A program made the translations under genes and the position numbers. Below are positions 1-11,052 of a DNA stretch of 51,971 nt, piece after piece. Under the pieces are notes generated by a model, which was given only the letters and a program-made list of their open reading frames with translations, was not told where the DNA came from and did not search any database. This stretch comes from Branchiostoma floridae (lineage: Eukaryota; Chordata; Leptocardii; Amphioxiformes; Branchiostomatidae): assembly GCF_000003815.2 (NCBI RefSeq), contig NC_049982.1:9578677-9630647 (forward strand), given 5' to 3'. Numbering within the stretch: the first letter of the stretch is position 1; each line of letters begins with the position of its first letter.

Positions 1-57
1 TATGTACGCATATAAGATATTTCCCATACACACTTTCTGACGTGGCCATTTCTGCAG

Positions 58-1966
58 GTGTATGACGGCGCGGACGAGAGCGCCCCCCTGCTCGGTACTT
101 ACTGCGGGGAGACCAACCCACCGGACTTTACGTCATCGGGAGACCGGATGTTCATCACCTTCTCTTCGGACAGCTCTTACAACCAGCGGGGATTCGTCAT
201 GGAGTACTCCAGTGGTAAGAACTCTTCTTTAAAAGTAAAAGGGACGATATATGAATGGGATAAGTACTTTAGAAAAATCATGGATCCAAAATAGTACTCC
301 ATATTTAAATATAATAATATTATAAATCTATTCATTCTTGAGAGATTTACTGGTGAATGTTTGATTTTGATGTACTGTTCGAAGATAGCGCAAATTGATT
401 ATTCTTTAAACAGAAAGCAACGTCTCGTGTGTATAAATATATGCTTCTTTTTCAGTCCGAATGCTGGCGGACTGCGACTTCGACACCGACATGTGCAGCT
501 TCTTCCAGGACGGATCCGACAACTTCGACTGGATCCGCCACCAAGGGTCCACCCCGTCCGGACAGACAGGACCAACCGCTGACCACACCACCGGGTTGGG
601 TAAGTGATTCGAGTTTATGATGCTCTTTAAAATACGGACATTTTGAACTTTTATACGCATGTAGACTTTAGGGAAAGGGGTGGTCAGAAATGAATGTAAA
701 AAAAGGGACTAACTTCAATGGCACAAAAGTATTTGTTGAATACTTTGATTGGAACTTAAGAGAGGCAAACGTTTCTTGTCGGTAGAACACATTGTCATAA
801 TGTGCGTAAATAGCCGTATACACCACTATCCTTATCATCCTTACACTTCTGGCTCCAATTTACAAACTTTACAAACTTTGTGAAAAGTCATCTCAAGTGA
901 TGCTTGCATCTTAATATCGATATCATCAGTGAAAGACTGCGTCCTTGTTGCGACTTTTGATAATGGCGCCCTTAGAAGTCAAACGTGTTTTTGTCATGAG
1001 GATGAGCATTCATTTTTTTGTTCCACTTATGAATTAAGTCAAATGATATTTGTATTAGCAACGGTCGTCTTTTATGTTGCTCATTATTGCCTTATCTATC
1101 CTACTACTGCAGGACACTACCTGTTCATCGAGGCGTCCAGTCCGCAGGACGTGGGGCACAACGCCATCCTCCGGTCCCCCATCTACCCGCCCAGCTCCGC
1201 CGGGTACTGCCTGGACTTCTACTACCACATGTACGGTGTTAACGTCGGTACGTACAGTCTACTGTTTCTTACAAACACATTGCCGTGTACCGTCATTGAT
1301 TACACCATGGCCAGCTTTCTGTTTGTCACCTATGTTCTTTGATTCTTGGATAGTAATTTGGTAACTTTACAACGGATCCTGTTCTGATGTTCAGTAATTG
1401 ACCGAGGGCTGTTCTACTTGTGACTACCGTCCAGCAAAGTGTGGTACTCTCATATCGGTATCATGGCGTAATACGCACGGGAAGGCTGTAATGAATTCAC
1501 CCTCTTCCTCCCCCACAGGCGACCTGAATGTCTACCTCTTCACCGGAGTCAGGCAGGAGGACCCTGATTGGTCCATGTCCGGTAACCAAGGCAACCAGTG
1601 GCTCCGTGCGCGCATCAGCATCAAACCCACCAGCAACTTCCAGGTAGATACAACTGTTACAACATTCTTTCGTTTTCTTCTGATTTTGTTGAAGACAATA
1701 CATTGGCTGTAGACACCTCGCCAGTAGCCTTAGACTAATACAACTGTTACAACATTCACACGTTTTCTTCTAATTTTGTTGAATATAATATATTGGCTAT
1801 TGGCACTTCGTCAAGTAGTCCTAAACTATGTATCAATCCAGCATTATCTAAACGTGAGTATTTCATTCTGAATGTGCAGATCATGATCGAGGCCATCCGA
1901 GGCGCTGATTGGCGGGGAGACATCGCCATCGACGATATCAAGCTCCTCAGCCACCCCTGCGAGTAA
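58..1966 (+). CDS. CUB-MAM domain extracellular protein, 3' end of gene (5' part off window)
   Basis: Five exons join in phase: 58-214, 456-599, 1113-1247, 1519-1643, 1880-1966 (stop TAA 1964-1966), all with AG/GT borders. The first exon encodes the end of a CUB domain (VYDGADESAPLLGTYCG, then a hydrophobic stretch ending GFVMEYSS). The next four encode one complete MAM domain, starting CDFDTDMCSFFQD, with HYLFIEASS and YCLDFYYHMYG in the middle and GDIAIDDIKLLSHPCE at the end. The protein stops right after the MAM domain's last cysteine, so the known part has no membrane anchor or cytoplasmic tail. By family knowledge, CUB and MAM domains are extracellular adhesion or recognition modules; the ligand cannot be inferred. 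The true N-terminus and any other domains lie left of the window. A polyadenylation signal follows at 2364. The domains are clear; orthology to a named gene is not. Confidence 0.85.
1648..1828 (+). repeat. 90-bp tandem duplication in the last intron of the CUB-MAM gene
   Basis: Two adjacent copies of about 90 bp (1648-1737 and 1738-1828) both begin ATACAACTGTTACAACATTC and contain GTTTTCTTCT and ATTGGCT at matching places. They differ by scattered substitutions, so the duplication is not recent. Copy 1 starts four bases after the exon 4 splice donor, so the unit begins almost at the exon border. Confidence 0.85.
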
Positions 1967-3823
1967 AATGGACCAACCCTGCAGCGGCCAATATGGACCC
2001 CCCCCCCCCGACTCACACTTTACACTTATAGTTTTGCAAGAACACATTAATATATATATATTGACGTAACTTATGTCGCACAATATCGTGTGCATTCTTG
2101 TCAATCGTTCTAATTACAAGAAAATAACACGTGACAGGCCTGTGCAGGACGAAAAGGTACTGCCAGGTGCGCACTGAATCATACAATGATCGCGATGGCA
2201 GGACCATCAACGTATTATCTACAATCAGGTTTGAAGGTCTTGACCGTTCTTGTTATCAACATCTGGCATTTTCGCGAAAAGTTGATATATAAAGTATTTA
2301 TTTTTTGTTGTAGAAGCACTTTTGTTGCACTATTTTAAGTTATCGACGCTGGCCTTGAAGGTCAATAAAGTACAAGCATTTGAGATTTTTTTCATTGTTG
2401 TGCCTCCTTTATTGTTGTATCACTCTTAGTTCTGACGAAAGTCGTCAATACTTGATGATGTTTAGGCAACCGCGCTGTTCCTTCCGACTTAAGTTGAACG
2501 TCCCCCAGTTTTTCTTCGTTATTGACAGGATATTCACCGTCTTACCAATGAGGTAATAATCTCCTTGGTCTCATTGACACTGAAAAACTTTTCTCCAAGC
2601 AGATGTTGCAGGTATCCGTTAAAATCATCAAAATTGCCTCCAGTTTGTAACAAAACCAGACAACTAGGAAAACGTAACGATGTTTCCCCCCCCCCCCCCA
2701 ACATCTGCTTGGAGATGAACGAAATACTAGTAAGAAGTACATGGTAAATTATTGCTACTTTTGAAGTAAACAGCAGTGTTTAAAAGATCTAAGTATCATG
2801 CAAATGAGACCCCGTGTCCCATTCCACTGCTATTAAAGATACCGTGACGTGGCCCCTAGATGTGTAACTGATGAGTAATCAATTCCTCAACACAAGCTTA
2901 CAAAGCGGACAGACTTAATCGATCAATCAAATCAATCAATAACCTTTAAGATTTAACGACTAATTAAAAAAATGATAACTTGAAAATAGTACTTCGAAAG
3001 ACGTACAATTGACAAAGTTTTAATTGTCCATGTCACAAGAAGCGTTGGATAATGTTGGAATGAATATGTTCACCAGTTCAGGTCGAGGCACACAAACAAA
3101 TGGACAACCATATATATACTTGTATATAACAGAACGTACTTGTAGGTCGTTCTGTTTTGGGGATCAGAGCGGTGTGTGCTGTTCACGGTTATCCTCTCGA
3201 CAATTATTTGCCAAACCCTGCACTTAACCTTCATACATTGAATCGCTTGTCAGTGTTAGTGAATATAAATGTTTTTAAAAATACACAAATAGCCGACTGT
3301 CCGGCCAATGCAATGGTATGTTTATGTGGGAGGGTCAAAGAACATAGACACAGACTGTTGCCACTTGTTTCAGGTGTCGCTGTATTGGATTTCGTCGGAA
3401 ACGCCCACTCAGACACTTTGAAATCAGACTGAGCCACTTTCAGACATTGTGTCATTACGTCCTTTAAGATGCCGAAAAATGCAGACTTAGCTATAGTTGA
3501 AATCATGGAGATTAAAAATCACACGGTTTTTCTCATATGATGTAACTGTCCAAAGCCAGTCTTACCCCCAAGATCTGCTTGAATGCTGCTTGAATTTTCC
3601 TTACTCCCCTACACTTTAAATAATAATAATAATGGTTTTATTTGGTGCTCAACATGTACAGAATGGCAGGGCGCTAACACTAGGCCCTGAATTGCTCTTG
3701 TACATACATCAACGTACTTATACCGTCCAGCAGAAGTTTTAACTTTCTTCTTTTCCTTGACTTAACATTTTGTTTCTACAAACGGGACGCGGGTGAACGT
3801 TGCAGGATTCCGCTGTTATGACG
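1967..3823. other. 3' UTR of the CUB-MAM gene, then non-coding spacer
   Basis: The stop codon at 1966 is followed by about 400 bases ending in AATAAA (2364-2369) and a GT-rich tract, a normal polyadenylation context. Two poly-C runs occur near 1989 and 2684. The spacer then holds a hairpin MITE (2592-2715) and low-complexity AT-rich DNA with CAAT repeats near 2920-2945. A TTTATT at 3637-3642 could be the minus-strand polyadenylation signal of the next gene. I see no further exon. Confidence 0.6.
2592..2715. mobile_element. Hairpin MITE, CTCCAAGCAGA-ended family (copy 1)
   Basis: A perfect 17-bp inverted repeat: TCTCCAAGCAGATGTTG at 2592-2608 and its reverse complement at 2699-2715, with about 90 bp between including a poly-C run. 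The same terminal core CTCCAAGCAGA recurs in the hairpins at 10710-10871 and 36588-36720. This points to one non-autonomous family. No transposase is present, and target-site duplications are not obvious. Confidence 0.65.
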
Positions 3824-6500
3824 TTACTTCCGCTTGCCGAAGACCGAGGTTGGCTCCCCTCCTCCTGGCATGGGGACAGTGTTGTACCTGTTGGCTTTGG
3901 GCTGATTCTTGTTCCACACGCTCTCCTGGCCTGTGGCCTTGTCTTTGTTAAACACGGATGGCGCATCACCTGAAACTCAATAACAACAATTATGAGACAC
4001 ACACTTACTTTAAGCATATTTGAAGTATGAAAGATTACCAATGACAAATCTATAGTACACACACTATAAAACTGCAGAGATAAACAAACAAGTTTTATCC
4101 ATTTGAATCTCCTTTGATAAACCTACGAAACGATTTCGAAGAATGTAACGTTTTCAGTCCCTACACGTGCACCCTCATCTTAAATCGTCTGCACTACGTA
4201 CACATCTAACGGTAACGTTAACTATATTGACAGGTGTCTGTACTTACCTCCCATCTCCTCCAACATCCGCCATGTTTTCGACTTGCCGGCCTTGCTGCTG
4301 CCCGACTGTAGTCCTGACTTCGCCTCCTGCACCTCGCCTTCTTGTACAGGGGACTGGTCCTTGATAGCCTAGGGCGTGGGATGACAAGTTTATGCACACA
4401 TAAAAAAATTCTCCTTTAAACTTTTAAACAATAATTATTGCTAGTAACCACCGAGCCCCCATAAACAGCGATCGTGCAGCGGCCAAAATCACATCTGTGT
4501 GATCCTTGATTTCATAATTGGAATACGATGCAAGATATCGAAGCATCATTTAAAAGACAACAAAACACAGGAAAAGTTTAAAAACTCTATTCTACATATA
4601 TGAAATTCATTATCTTTCAAAATCTGTCAAATATTTGGTCGTTCGGCGGTCGCAGCCTCCAATCCAAAGAAGTTAAGTTCACTCACAGACGCGCAAATTA
4701 ACACAGGCATCACCCTGGGCATGACAACTGCTCTAAATTTGGCACGCTAGCGAGGCCACGCAAAAGATGACGCCTTCTAGACGTAATTCTTGTCTCGCTA
4801 CCCGCTCTATATCCCAGCTGACAGGAAACAGTACATAACATGTGTCTGGCAACTGCTCAACTATTTCTTCAGTTGGGACCAGGAGTAGAAAGAAGGGATA
4901 AAAACAGATTCATCGCCGGATGAAGAGTATAGATACAAGGTTCTCTAAAATTAGAATTAAGGGCAAACTGAGAGTTCCAAACATGAAATAGGCGTGAACT
5001 GGACTGAGAGAAATTTAGATGAGGGTTAAAAGTTCAATAAATTTCCGGTACGTCCCTCACTGGGAAAGGATTTATATAGCCTAGTCAGACAGTTTTGGAT
5101 TGTAATCTATATTTAGAGATAGAGTGAACAAGGGCATTAGGTAATAGAGTGGTGACCTCGTCAGTGTCACGGAGGATGCGGTCATAAATGTAACGACGAC
5201 TTCGAGTATGAATAAAATGATATCACTGTTCATACTGTTATGTAATGCTGTAGACGTCGACTATATATTTACCGTAAAGAAATGGATACATGACTGATTT
5301 TGTTTTCATTTCACAATTTACACCGGAGAGGGTGCAGTATGAGTGTTTTAGTAGATGCACAAAGCTTCGCTTGTTTTAGTTTTAGAGAAAACAGACTTGC
5401 TAAAAGTATATAATCTGATGATATCAAAGTGCTGGTACATTTTTGCTCTTGTAACTTCTAGTTAGGATGAAATAGAAATACAAGTGTCATAAACACGGTG
5501 TTCCGACGAATTTGAAAGACGGGGAGGGGGGTGGTCCATCCTTTGTCAAGTCAACCGTGTATCGATCACCTTTATCCGCTGAGCTTGAAGTATTCCGTCA
5601 ATGCGGCAAACAAGTCTCAGTGGTGTTAACGAATTCTTCATGACTGTGTACCTTTTGTAATGACTGTGGAAACGTGACCCCTCCGTGGGCCAAGACTAAA
5701 AGGGATGCATGAGAACTGGGTTACGTCTGTTTTGGTTAGACGAAACCGTACTCCAAACCTCTAGAAAAGAGTTATCGTCGGGTCACAACGGTTATGATGG
5801 CAGGTTATAAACTCCGACGGTTTTCTTTAGGGTTATTCCTCGTTCTTAACACCTTTTGGGATGTCGTTTTGAGTATCACTACAGTTTGGCTCGTCATCTT
5901 AAGCTTTAGTTTCACTCTCCATTGTCAACGGTGCACAGTTATCCAGTCTTTTAAATGTCATGTATCTTGTGTCAGCAACTAGAGGATCATCCCCTTTCAG
6001 TTGGAAATGCCGCGTTTTAAGTAGAGCGTACGGTCTGAAATTCTTCAAATGTAAAAACCAAGTATTGAGACCTATAAGTATCCTGAAAGCCCTGGCGAAA
6101 TGAATACGGGTCCCTCCCTAAATGTTTTTGATCTGTAGTGACCATATTTGTGTGGCCTACGCAGCATTGCAGCTGCCGTTGTGCCGGAAGGCACCAAGAT
6201 GGTGACTGAAAACGTCCCAGACAAAAACACATCTGTGCAAATTTGCCTCCCTACATGTCATTTCTACCTCACAGTCTTCGCCTTGTCGGACACTGTTGTT
6301 ATAGAAAACGACATTGAAAACACTTTTGATGTGTCACAGCTTAGACCTTGGCTTCGCTCCGTTGGTCTGATGCACGCAGTAGCCGCCTACTCTAAACTAC
6401 ATTACGCATTCCTTTGAGTCTTGTAGAAAGATTTAAGAACGCTGAAAGAAATAACGAAACCAACCTTTTGCTCTGGTGAAAGGTTCCTGCCGTCAGACAT
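3824..6500 (-). CDS. Small three-exon gene encoding a 100-aa basic protein of unknown function
   Basis: Exons 6465-6500 (start ATG 6500-6498), 4248-4368 and 3824-3969 (stop TAA 3824-3826) have AG/GT borders and join in phase to 100 residues. The N-terminus reads MSDGRNLSPEQK. The middle is rich in Gly, Ser and Lys and ends KSKTWRMLEEMGG. The C-terminal third contains DAPSVFNKDKATGQ, SVWNKNQPKANRYNTV and PMPGGGEPTSVFGKRK. No signal peptide or membrane segment is visible. KSKTWRMLEEM loosely resembles the short motif between PDZ and LIM domains of Enigma/ALP proteins, and PGGGxxxSxFG loosely resembles the PPGG repeats of Jupiter/HN1 proteins. Both are weak, so I assign no function. The gene is divergent from RPS16, 1.4 kb away. 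The 2.1 kb first intron shows nothing recognisable. Confidence 0.6.
4369..6464 (-). other. Long first intron of the small unknown gene
   Basis: This 2.1 kb AT-rich stretch lies between two coding exons on the minus strand. Open frames such as 5794-5982 and 6148-6417 on the plus strand are short, have no recognisable domain and are not continued by spliceable partners. I see nothing functional in it. Confidence 0.5.
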
Positions 6501-7651
6501 CTTGTTGTAGTTCTGCTCTGTTCCTCGGTCTCTCAAATGACTCACTGGTTGTCGACAGCGTCCCGACGCGTCAAGGTTTAATAAGATAACCGTGAGCCCC
6601 TACGTCAGATCAGACCGTGCGGAATTCGGGCGCGCCAAAGTTTGCTTCCTGAGCCAAGGTCGGACAGAATCCGTCTGCCCAAACAAGCGGCGCGCATGGG
6701 CGCTCCCGGGGCACGCACTTGAGATGTTTGTATACTTCACAGCTCCAAGCTGTTCACTGCATGTTTCAGGGGCCGGCTTTTGACACCATCCATGGTCCTT
6801 GAAATCAGGGATGATACTGTAGATGGCGCTGGGTGGGACTCCGGTTCAAAAGTCGTTACGAGTTACGACCCAATACCGTCATGTAAATATGATATCATGA
6901 TAAGACACTTTGGTATGAAAACGGGTGGAGGAAAAGCACACCCATTTCAGAAATCAAATCTCCACCCCAAACATTGCCAAAATTTTTTTTAATGAAGAGA
7001 ACCGTTGGATATTCCCGAAAGATCGTAAGCGGATCTCTGCAGATGTAGCAACCTGATCCCGTTCCCAGCCCATGGGCATTTGACCGGAAGCGATATACAT
7101 GACTAAAAACTGAGCCTTTGATCCACGGTTTCAACCAGAAAATAGAACCTAGCCTTGAATTATTTCTCAGTGATCAGTGACTGATCACCAACAATCGTTT
7201 CACAGGGGGTTTATTTACCCCGTAGGCACATCGTCTGTGACTCCACGCCGGTTCATCTTGTTACTTAGCAACTGAAACAAAAAGGAACATACCACAGATT
7301 TGTTGGAATTCAGTTGAACGTTAGACAGAGCTGTTGATGTCATTGTCAAAATCCTGCTCTCCACTATTTGTTTCATTTGGTAACTGTTACTCAACTTACT
7401 GTCTCGGAACTTTAGACCGAGCACATTGACTTTGGAAAGAACTTCCATTCAGCACTGTCATTGATTGATCGAATATCTTAATGATAACGTCTACATTTTG
7501 TATTAACACAATAAATCTCATACATTTAATAACAAAAATATTATCTCTGAAAAAGCAAATATCCCATGCAACTTCATGCAAGTCAAGTCAAGTCAAGAGA
7601 AGTTTGTCATGAGATCCGCTCTCTCAGCTCCTCTCAGCTCAACCCCCTTAA
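6501..7651. other. Divergent intergenic region between the small gene and RPS16
   Basis: About 1.15 kb separates the minus-strand start codon at 6500 from the RPS16 promoter elements. The first 250 bp are GC- and CpG-rich, consistent with the promoter of the minus-strand gene. The rest is AT-rich with short direct repeats (CAAGTCAAGTCAAGT near 7580, CTCAGCTCCTCTCAGCTC near 7622). No coding exon is supported. Confidence 0.45.
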
Positions 7652-7661
7652 TCTCGCGAGA
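7652..7661. promoter_or_regulatory. TCTCGCGAGA palindrome (CGCG element) upstream of RPS16
   Basis: The exact 10-bp palindrome TCTCGCGAGA lies about 75 bp upstream of the likely RPS16 transcription start. A second half-site (CGCGAGA) follows at 7681. In vertebrates this is the CGCG element bound by BANP and enriched in housekeeping promoters. Its role here is inferred from sequence identity and position. Confidence 0.65.
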
Positions 7662-7725
7662 ATAAGGCACGGCGATATTACGCGAGATTTCGCCCCCCAT
7701 TTCAAACCAGGAAACCCCGAATCGG

Positions 7726-7756
7726 CCTTTTCCCCATAGTCGCCGTACGAGAGGAG
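7726..7756 (+). promoter_or_regulatory. Probable 5' TOP transcription start and non-coding exon 1 of RPS16
   Basis: CCTTTTCC at 7726-7733 matches the C-led pyrimidine start of terminal oligopyrimidine mRNAs, which encode nearly all ribosomal proteins and are translationally controlled by growth signalling. About 30 bases later GAG|GTTGGT (7754-7762) could be a splice donor. The ATG-bearing exon starts at a clear acceptor (TTTTACAG, then exon at 7866), so a separate 5' leader exon is required. The exact start and donor are inferred. Confidence 0.5.
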
Positions 7757-7866
7757 GTTGGTCTAAATGTATGAAGGCAATATTTACCTTTTTTTTCTCC
7801 CAATAAAGATTTTTGTGTACAAATGTTGGGCATGGTACTTACCTGGAATATATGTTCTTTTACAGG

Positions 7867-10617
7867 ATGCCAGCTAAAGGACCCACGCAGTCGGTTCAAG
7901 TCTTCGGACGGAAGGTAAAGTTGGGACATGTGTTGCCGCTATACGATTATTAGATAGTGGGGAGGGGGGCAAATTATACACATGGCCATACACGCTGATA
8001 CTGTGATAGTCAATTTATGTATCACGCTGTATTAGATGGTTTGTTGTATACTAGACAAAGATATATAAGACACAACATATGTACAGTGTGTTATCGCAAA
8101 AAATGTTGCAAGTACTTAGTTGAAACTGAGGCACTTGGAAACATATGAACTAGGTCTGAACTCGTTTACACTTCTGCCGTTCTGGAAAATAATCATATTA
8201 CACTAACAGTGTACTAGTACTTGACATGTGGGATTTGTAATATGTGTACACCAAAATATGTTGAGACTTACTCTTAAAATTGTGCAAACTTAGCAGCACA
8301 GTACAAAGTGTTTGCATTTTTTTGGTATACAATGTTCATCCAAACTACCAAGCCTAACAGTAACACTGTGATGTTTGTTATTGCACACAGAAAACCGCCA
8401 CTGCCGTAGCTCACTGCAAGCGTGGAAATGGTCTGTTGAAAATCAACGGCCACCCCCTGCAGCTGTGGGAGCCTGCCATGCTGAAGTACAAGGTAAATTC
8501 TCAGAAACAAATTCAGTTTTAAGGGTGTGGGGTCATGTGGCACTATATGTTTGACCCAGAACCCAGGAAGTCTTGGTTTTAAAATCCTGCCATGTCACAG
8601 ATCTTGTGTCCTGGCTTGGGAAAGGCACTTTACATGACTTGAAAAATGAGTACCTAGCTTCGGCTATGGACATACTGTAAATGCAGAAATGTTCGCGGTG
8701 GATTAATGTTTGCGGTTTTCGCGCTGACCACTTCACCGCGAACTTAAAACTACCGCAAATATTTTTCTATTGTGGTATTAGACTGCAGTCTATGGTGTTA
8801 CTGCGAAATTAAATCCACCGCGAAAAGTCCTTTTTCCGCTACCGCGAAATTAAAGCCCCGCGAACTTAAATCCCCGCGAACTTAAATGCATTTACAGTAC
8901 CTTAAATAGGATGTTAAGTGGAAGTCCCGCGTTTGAGGAGCATTTTAGCCAGACCACAGCTGAGAGGCTGTGAATGGAGTGTCGTAAAAAAACACGAAAA
9001 TCAATTTTCGCTATGACACTACAAAGTAAATGTTGTTATTGCGAGAATATATGATACCACCCCGAAGTTTTGAAATACAATTCTTATATGAACAACATTT
9101 ACAGTCTCTGTTAACACCATAAATCAAAACATGCTGATCAGAAGACATACCGGCCGGGTGCACAGGGGAATCACTGACCAAGTTCCAACTTGGCAAGTGC
9201 ACTAGTTCAAGTTGCGACCAAGTTGCGACAGTTTGCGAGTTCACTAATCGCTGCCAATACTGCCAATGTACTGTATATTATGTACACAATGTTTTTCGTC
9301 AGTGCTAAATTGCTAATCCAAAATGTAGGCTGTGACCTCTTAGTGCAATTGTCTTCACAGTGTCAGGGTAGGTGAAAGATCCGGTGAAAGCCTTCACAAC
9401 AGAGTGTTGTATAGAACCCTGGTAAACAAATGAATACTCAGATGAAACAAAGTATCGAAGGTCTGAGTCAGAGATTAACAGTGTTTCTGTATCGCTGGCA
9501 GCTGGAGGAGCCCATCAGACTGCTGGGTAAGGATCGCTTTGCTGGCGTGGACATCCGCGTCCGTGTCAAGGGTGGTGGTCATGCGGCACAGATCTATGGT
9601 GAGGATACCTCTCATATTACATTCAAACTTGGTCTTGAGATGTATGTTTTGTAGATAAAGCAAATTAATGATGGACCTGGCTCTGTCAGTTATGTCGGCA
9701 CATGTCATTACATTGCATTGATTACAATTTTGCATTTTCCTGGTTAAGTCCCTATTGAATGTCTGTTGCATTTTGGCCAATAGAGCTGTGGGAATGGAGA
9801 TAGAAGATTTCTGGGAAGTTCTTGTACATGTATTTGAAGGCTTGTCCAGATTTGGATTTAACTATTTTTGCCTTTGTTAAGAAAATAAAAACATAATTTG
9901 TTTAATAAAAATCAATAATTGCAATTGTAATCTTTCTTAAGACTGCAGATGCTGTCCCTCCTACAAGTTGTAGAGTTAATCTACAGTACTATTAGTCAAG
10001 TATAATCCTTCCTCATAGTCATATTTTGTGTCTTCCAGCTATCCGTCAGTCCATCTCCAAGGCTCTTGTTGCCTACTACCAGAAGTGTAAGTACCATATT
10101 TTGTTTAGAAGGAACTTGATGCTACATAATGCATTGTTGTCTCCCATTTAGAATTCTCCCATTTAGAATTGCCCAGAATACGGTAGTGGGGAAAAGGACT
10201 GTTCGCGGTGGTTTTAAGTTCGCGGTGAATTGGCAACGCGAAAACCACCACAAACATTTCAGCATTTATAGAGCACTATGAATCCTGTTAACATTACTGG
10301 TGCATTGTTAATGTTGTGCACCTTTTAGTCCAGTGTTCAATCATCCTTTCAATTTGTCAATTTAAATTATGTTGTACCAGTGCAAAACCCAATAGTTATA
10401 CTTGCTTTAAAGTTGTAAATGATGATGATGATGAAATGTTAACAAAAATGTTGGTCTGTTTTTCTGTCCAGTTGTTGACGAGGCCTCCAAGAAGGAGATC
10501 AAGGACATCCTGATCAGCTACGACAGGACGCTGTTGGTCGCCGATCCTCGCCGCAGAGAGCCCAAGAAGTTCGGTGGTCCTGGTGCCCGTGCACGCTACC
10601 AGAAGTCGTACCGTTAG
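7867..10617 (+). CDS. RPS16: 40S ribosomal protein S16 (uS9)
   Basis: Five coding exons, 7867-7914, 8391-8492, 9502-9598, 10039-10086 and 10472-10617 (stop TAG 10615-10617), join in phase to 146 residues, the same length as human RPS16. The protein starts [19 protein letters not shown] and contains the uS9 signature [20 protein letters not shown]. It ends in the conserved [14 protein letters not shown] tail, which in known ribosomes reaches the decoding centre. It is a core component of the small subunit. The start ATG lies one base into its exon, so the leader comes from an upstream exon. AATAAA at 10630-10635 lies only 13 bases after the stop, so the 3' UTR is very short. Introns 2 and 4 carry SINE and MITE fragments. 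Confidence 0.97.
8595..8960 (+). mobile_element. Old SINE fragment split by a MITE (RPS16 intron 2)
   Basis: The left part matches the body of the SINE at 27990-28460 (GGGAAAGGCACTTTACA near 8617, then GAGTACCTAGCTTCGGCTA near 8648). After a 227-bp insertion it resumes at about 8901 with a stretch matching the next part of the other SINE (ATAGGANGTTAANTGGANGTCCCG). The tRNA-like head is missing or too decayed to see. The left limit is approximate. Confidence 0.6.
8673..8899. mobile_element. TA-flanked MITE with CTGTAAATGC ends, inserted in the SINE
   Basis: The termini TACTGTAAATGC (8673-8684) and GCATTTACAGTA (8888-8899) are exact inverted repeats flanked by TA, as expected for TA-targeting Tc1/mariner-type elements. 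The inside holds many CCGCGAA / TTCGCGG motifs arranged as nested inverted repeats. It interrupts a SINE, so it is the younger insertion. No coding capacity. Confidence 0.8.
10200..10265. mobile_element. Degraded fragment related to the CTGTAAATGC MITE
   Basis: In RPS16 intron 4, GTTCGCGGTGG, TTAAGTTCGCGGTG and a CGCGAAAACCACC stretch repeat the internal motifs of the MITE at 8673-8899. Clear TACTGTAAATG termini are missing. It reads as a shortened, decayed relative. Confidence 0.5.
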
Positions 10618-10709
10618 ACATGATCTGGAAATAAAGATCCATATGTTCCTACCTGCCAACTGTTGTCTCTTTCGTACTGTTACTGCTGTCAGTTATCGAG
10701 GAAAACTAC

Positions 10710-10871
10710 TAGCCTCCAAGCAGACCCTATGGTGTCTAAGATAGTATCAAAGCTGGCCAAGGAGTAGAGCCGGCAGAGGGAGTCAAACATGGTGCTGGGT
10801 ATACTATTTGGCCAGCTTTGATACTACATGTATCTTATTCTTAAGGCACCATAGGGTCTGCTTGGAGGCTA
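10710..10871. mobile_element. Near-perfect hairpin MITE (CTCCAAGCAGA family, copy 2)
   Basis: The left end TAGCCTCCAAGCAGACCCTA (from 10710) is the reverse complement of the right end at 10871. An inner arm, AGTATCAAAGCTGGCCAA, is mirrored as TTGGCCAGCTTTGATACT. The 162-bp element is therefore almost a full fold-back. It lies 75 bp after the RPS16 polyadenylation signal, between RPS16 and the convergent ZC3H11A 3' UTR. Confidence 0.8.
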
Positions 10872-11052
10872 TAAAACAACACAGAATGAAGTCACTGTAT
10901 TTAGATATCCAAATCCAGGCGAGATTGTGTTAAAAAGTTGTGCTATCCAGCTGCTTGAGCAACTTTCATACTGTACTGGAATAATGCAAATTACAAGGTG
11001 ATTTCCCCAAGTAGAAAAAAGCAACTAGCAAGTGTTCAAATTTGCAGCAGTC

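Noticed and set aside
8533-8736. Minus-strand frame in RPS16 intron 2
   Set aside because: It overlaps SINE and MITE sequence and has no protein features.
10419-10435. C/D snoRNA in RPS16 intron 4
   Set aside because: GATGATGATGATGA resembles a C box, but no D box or terminal stem follows at a suitable distance.
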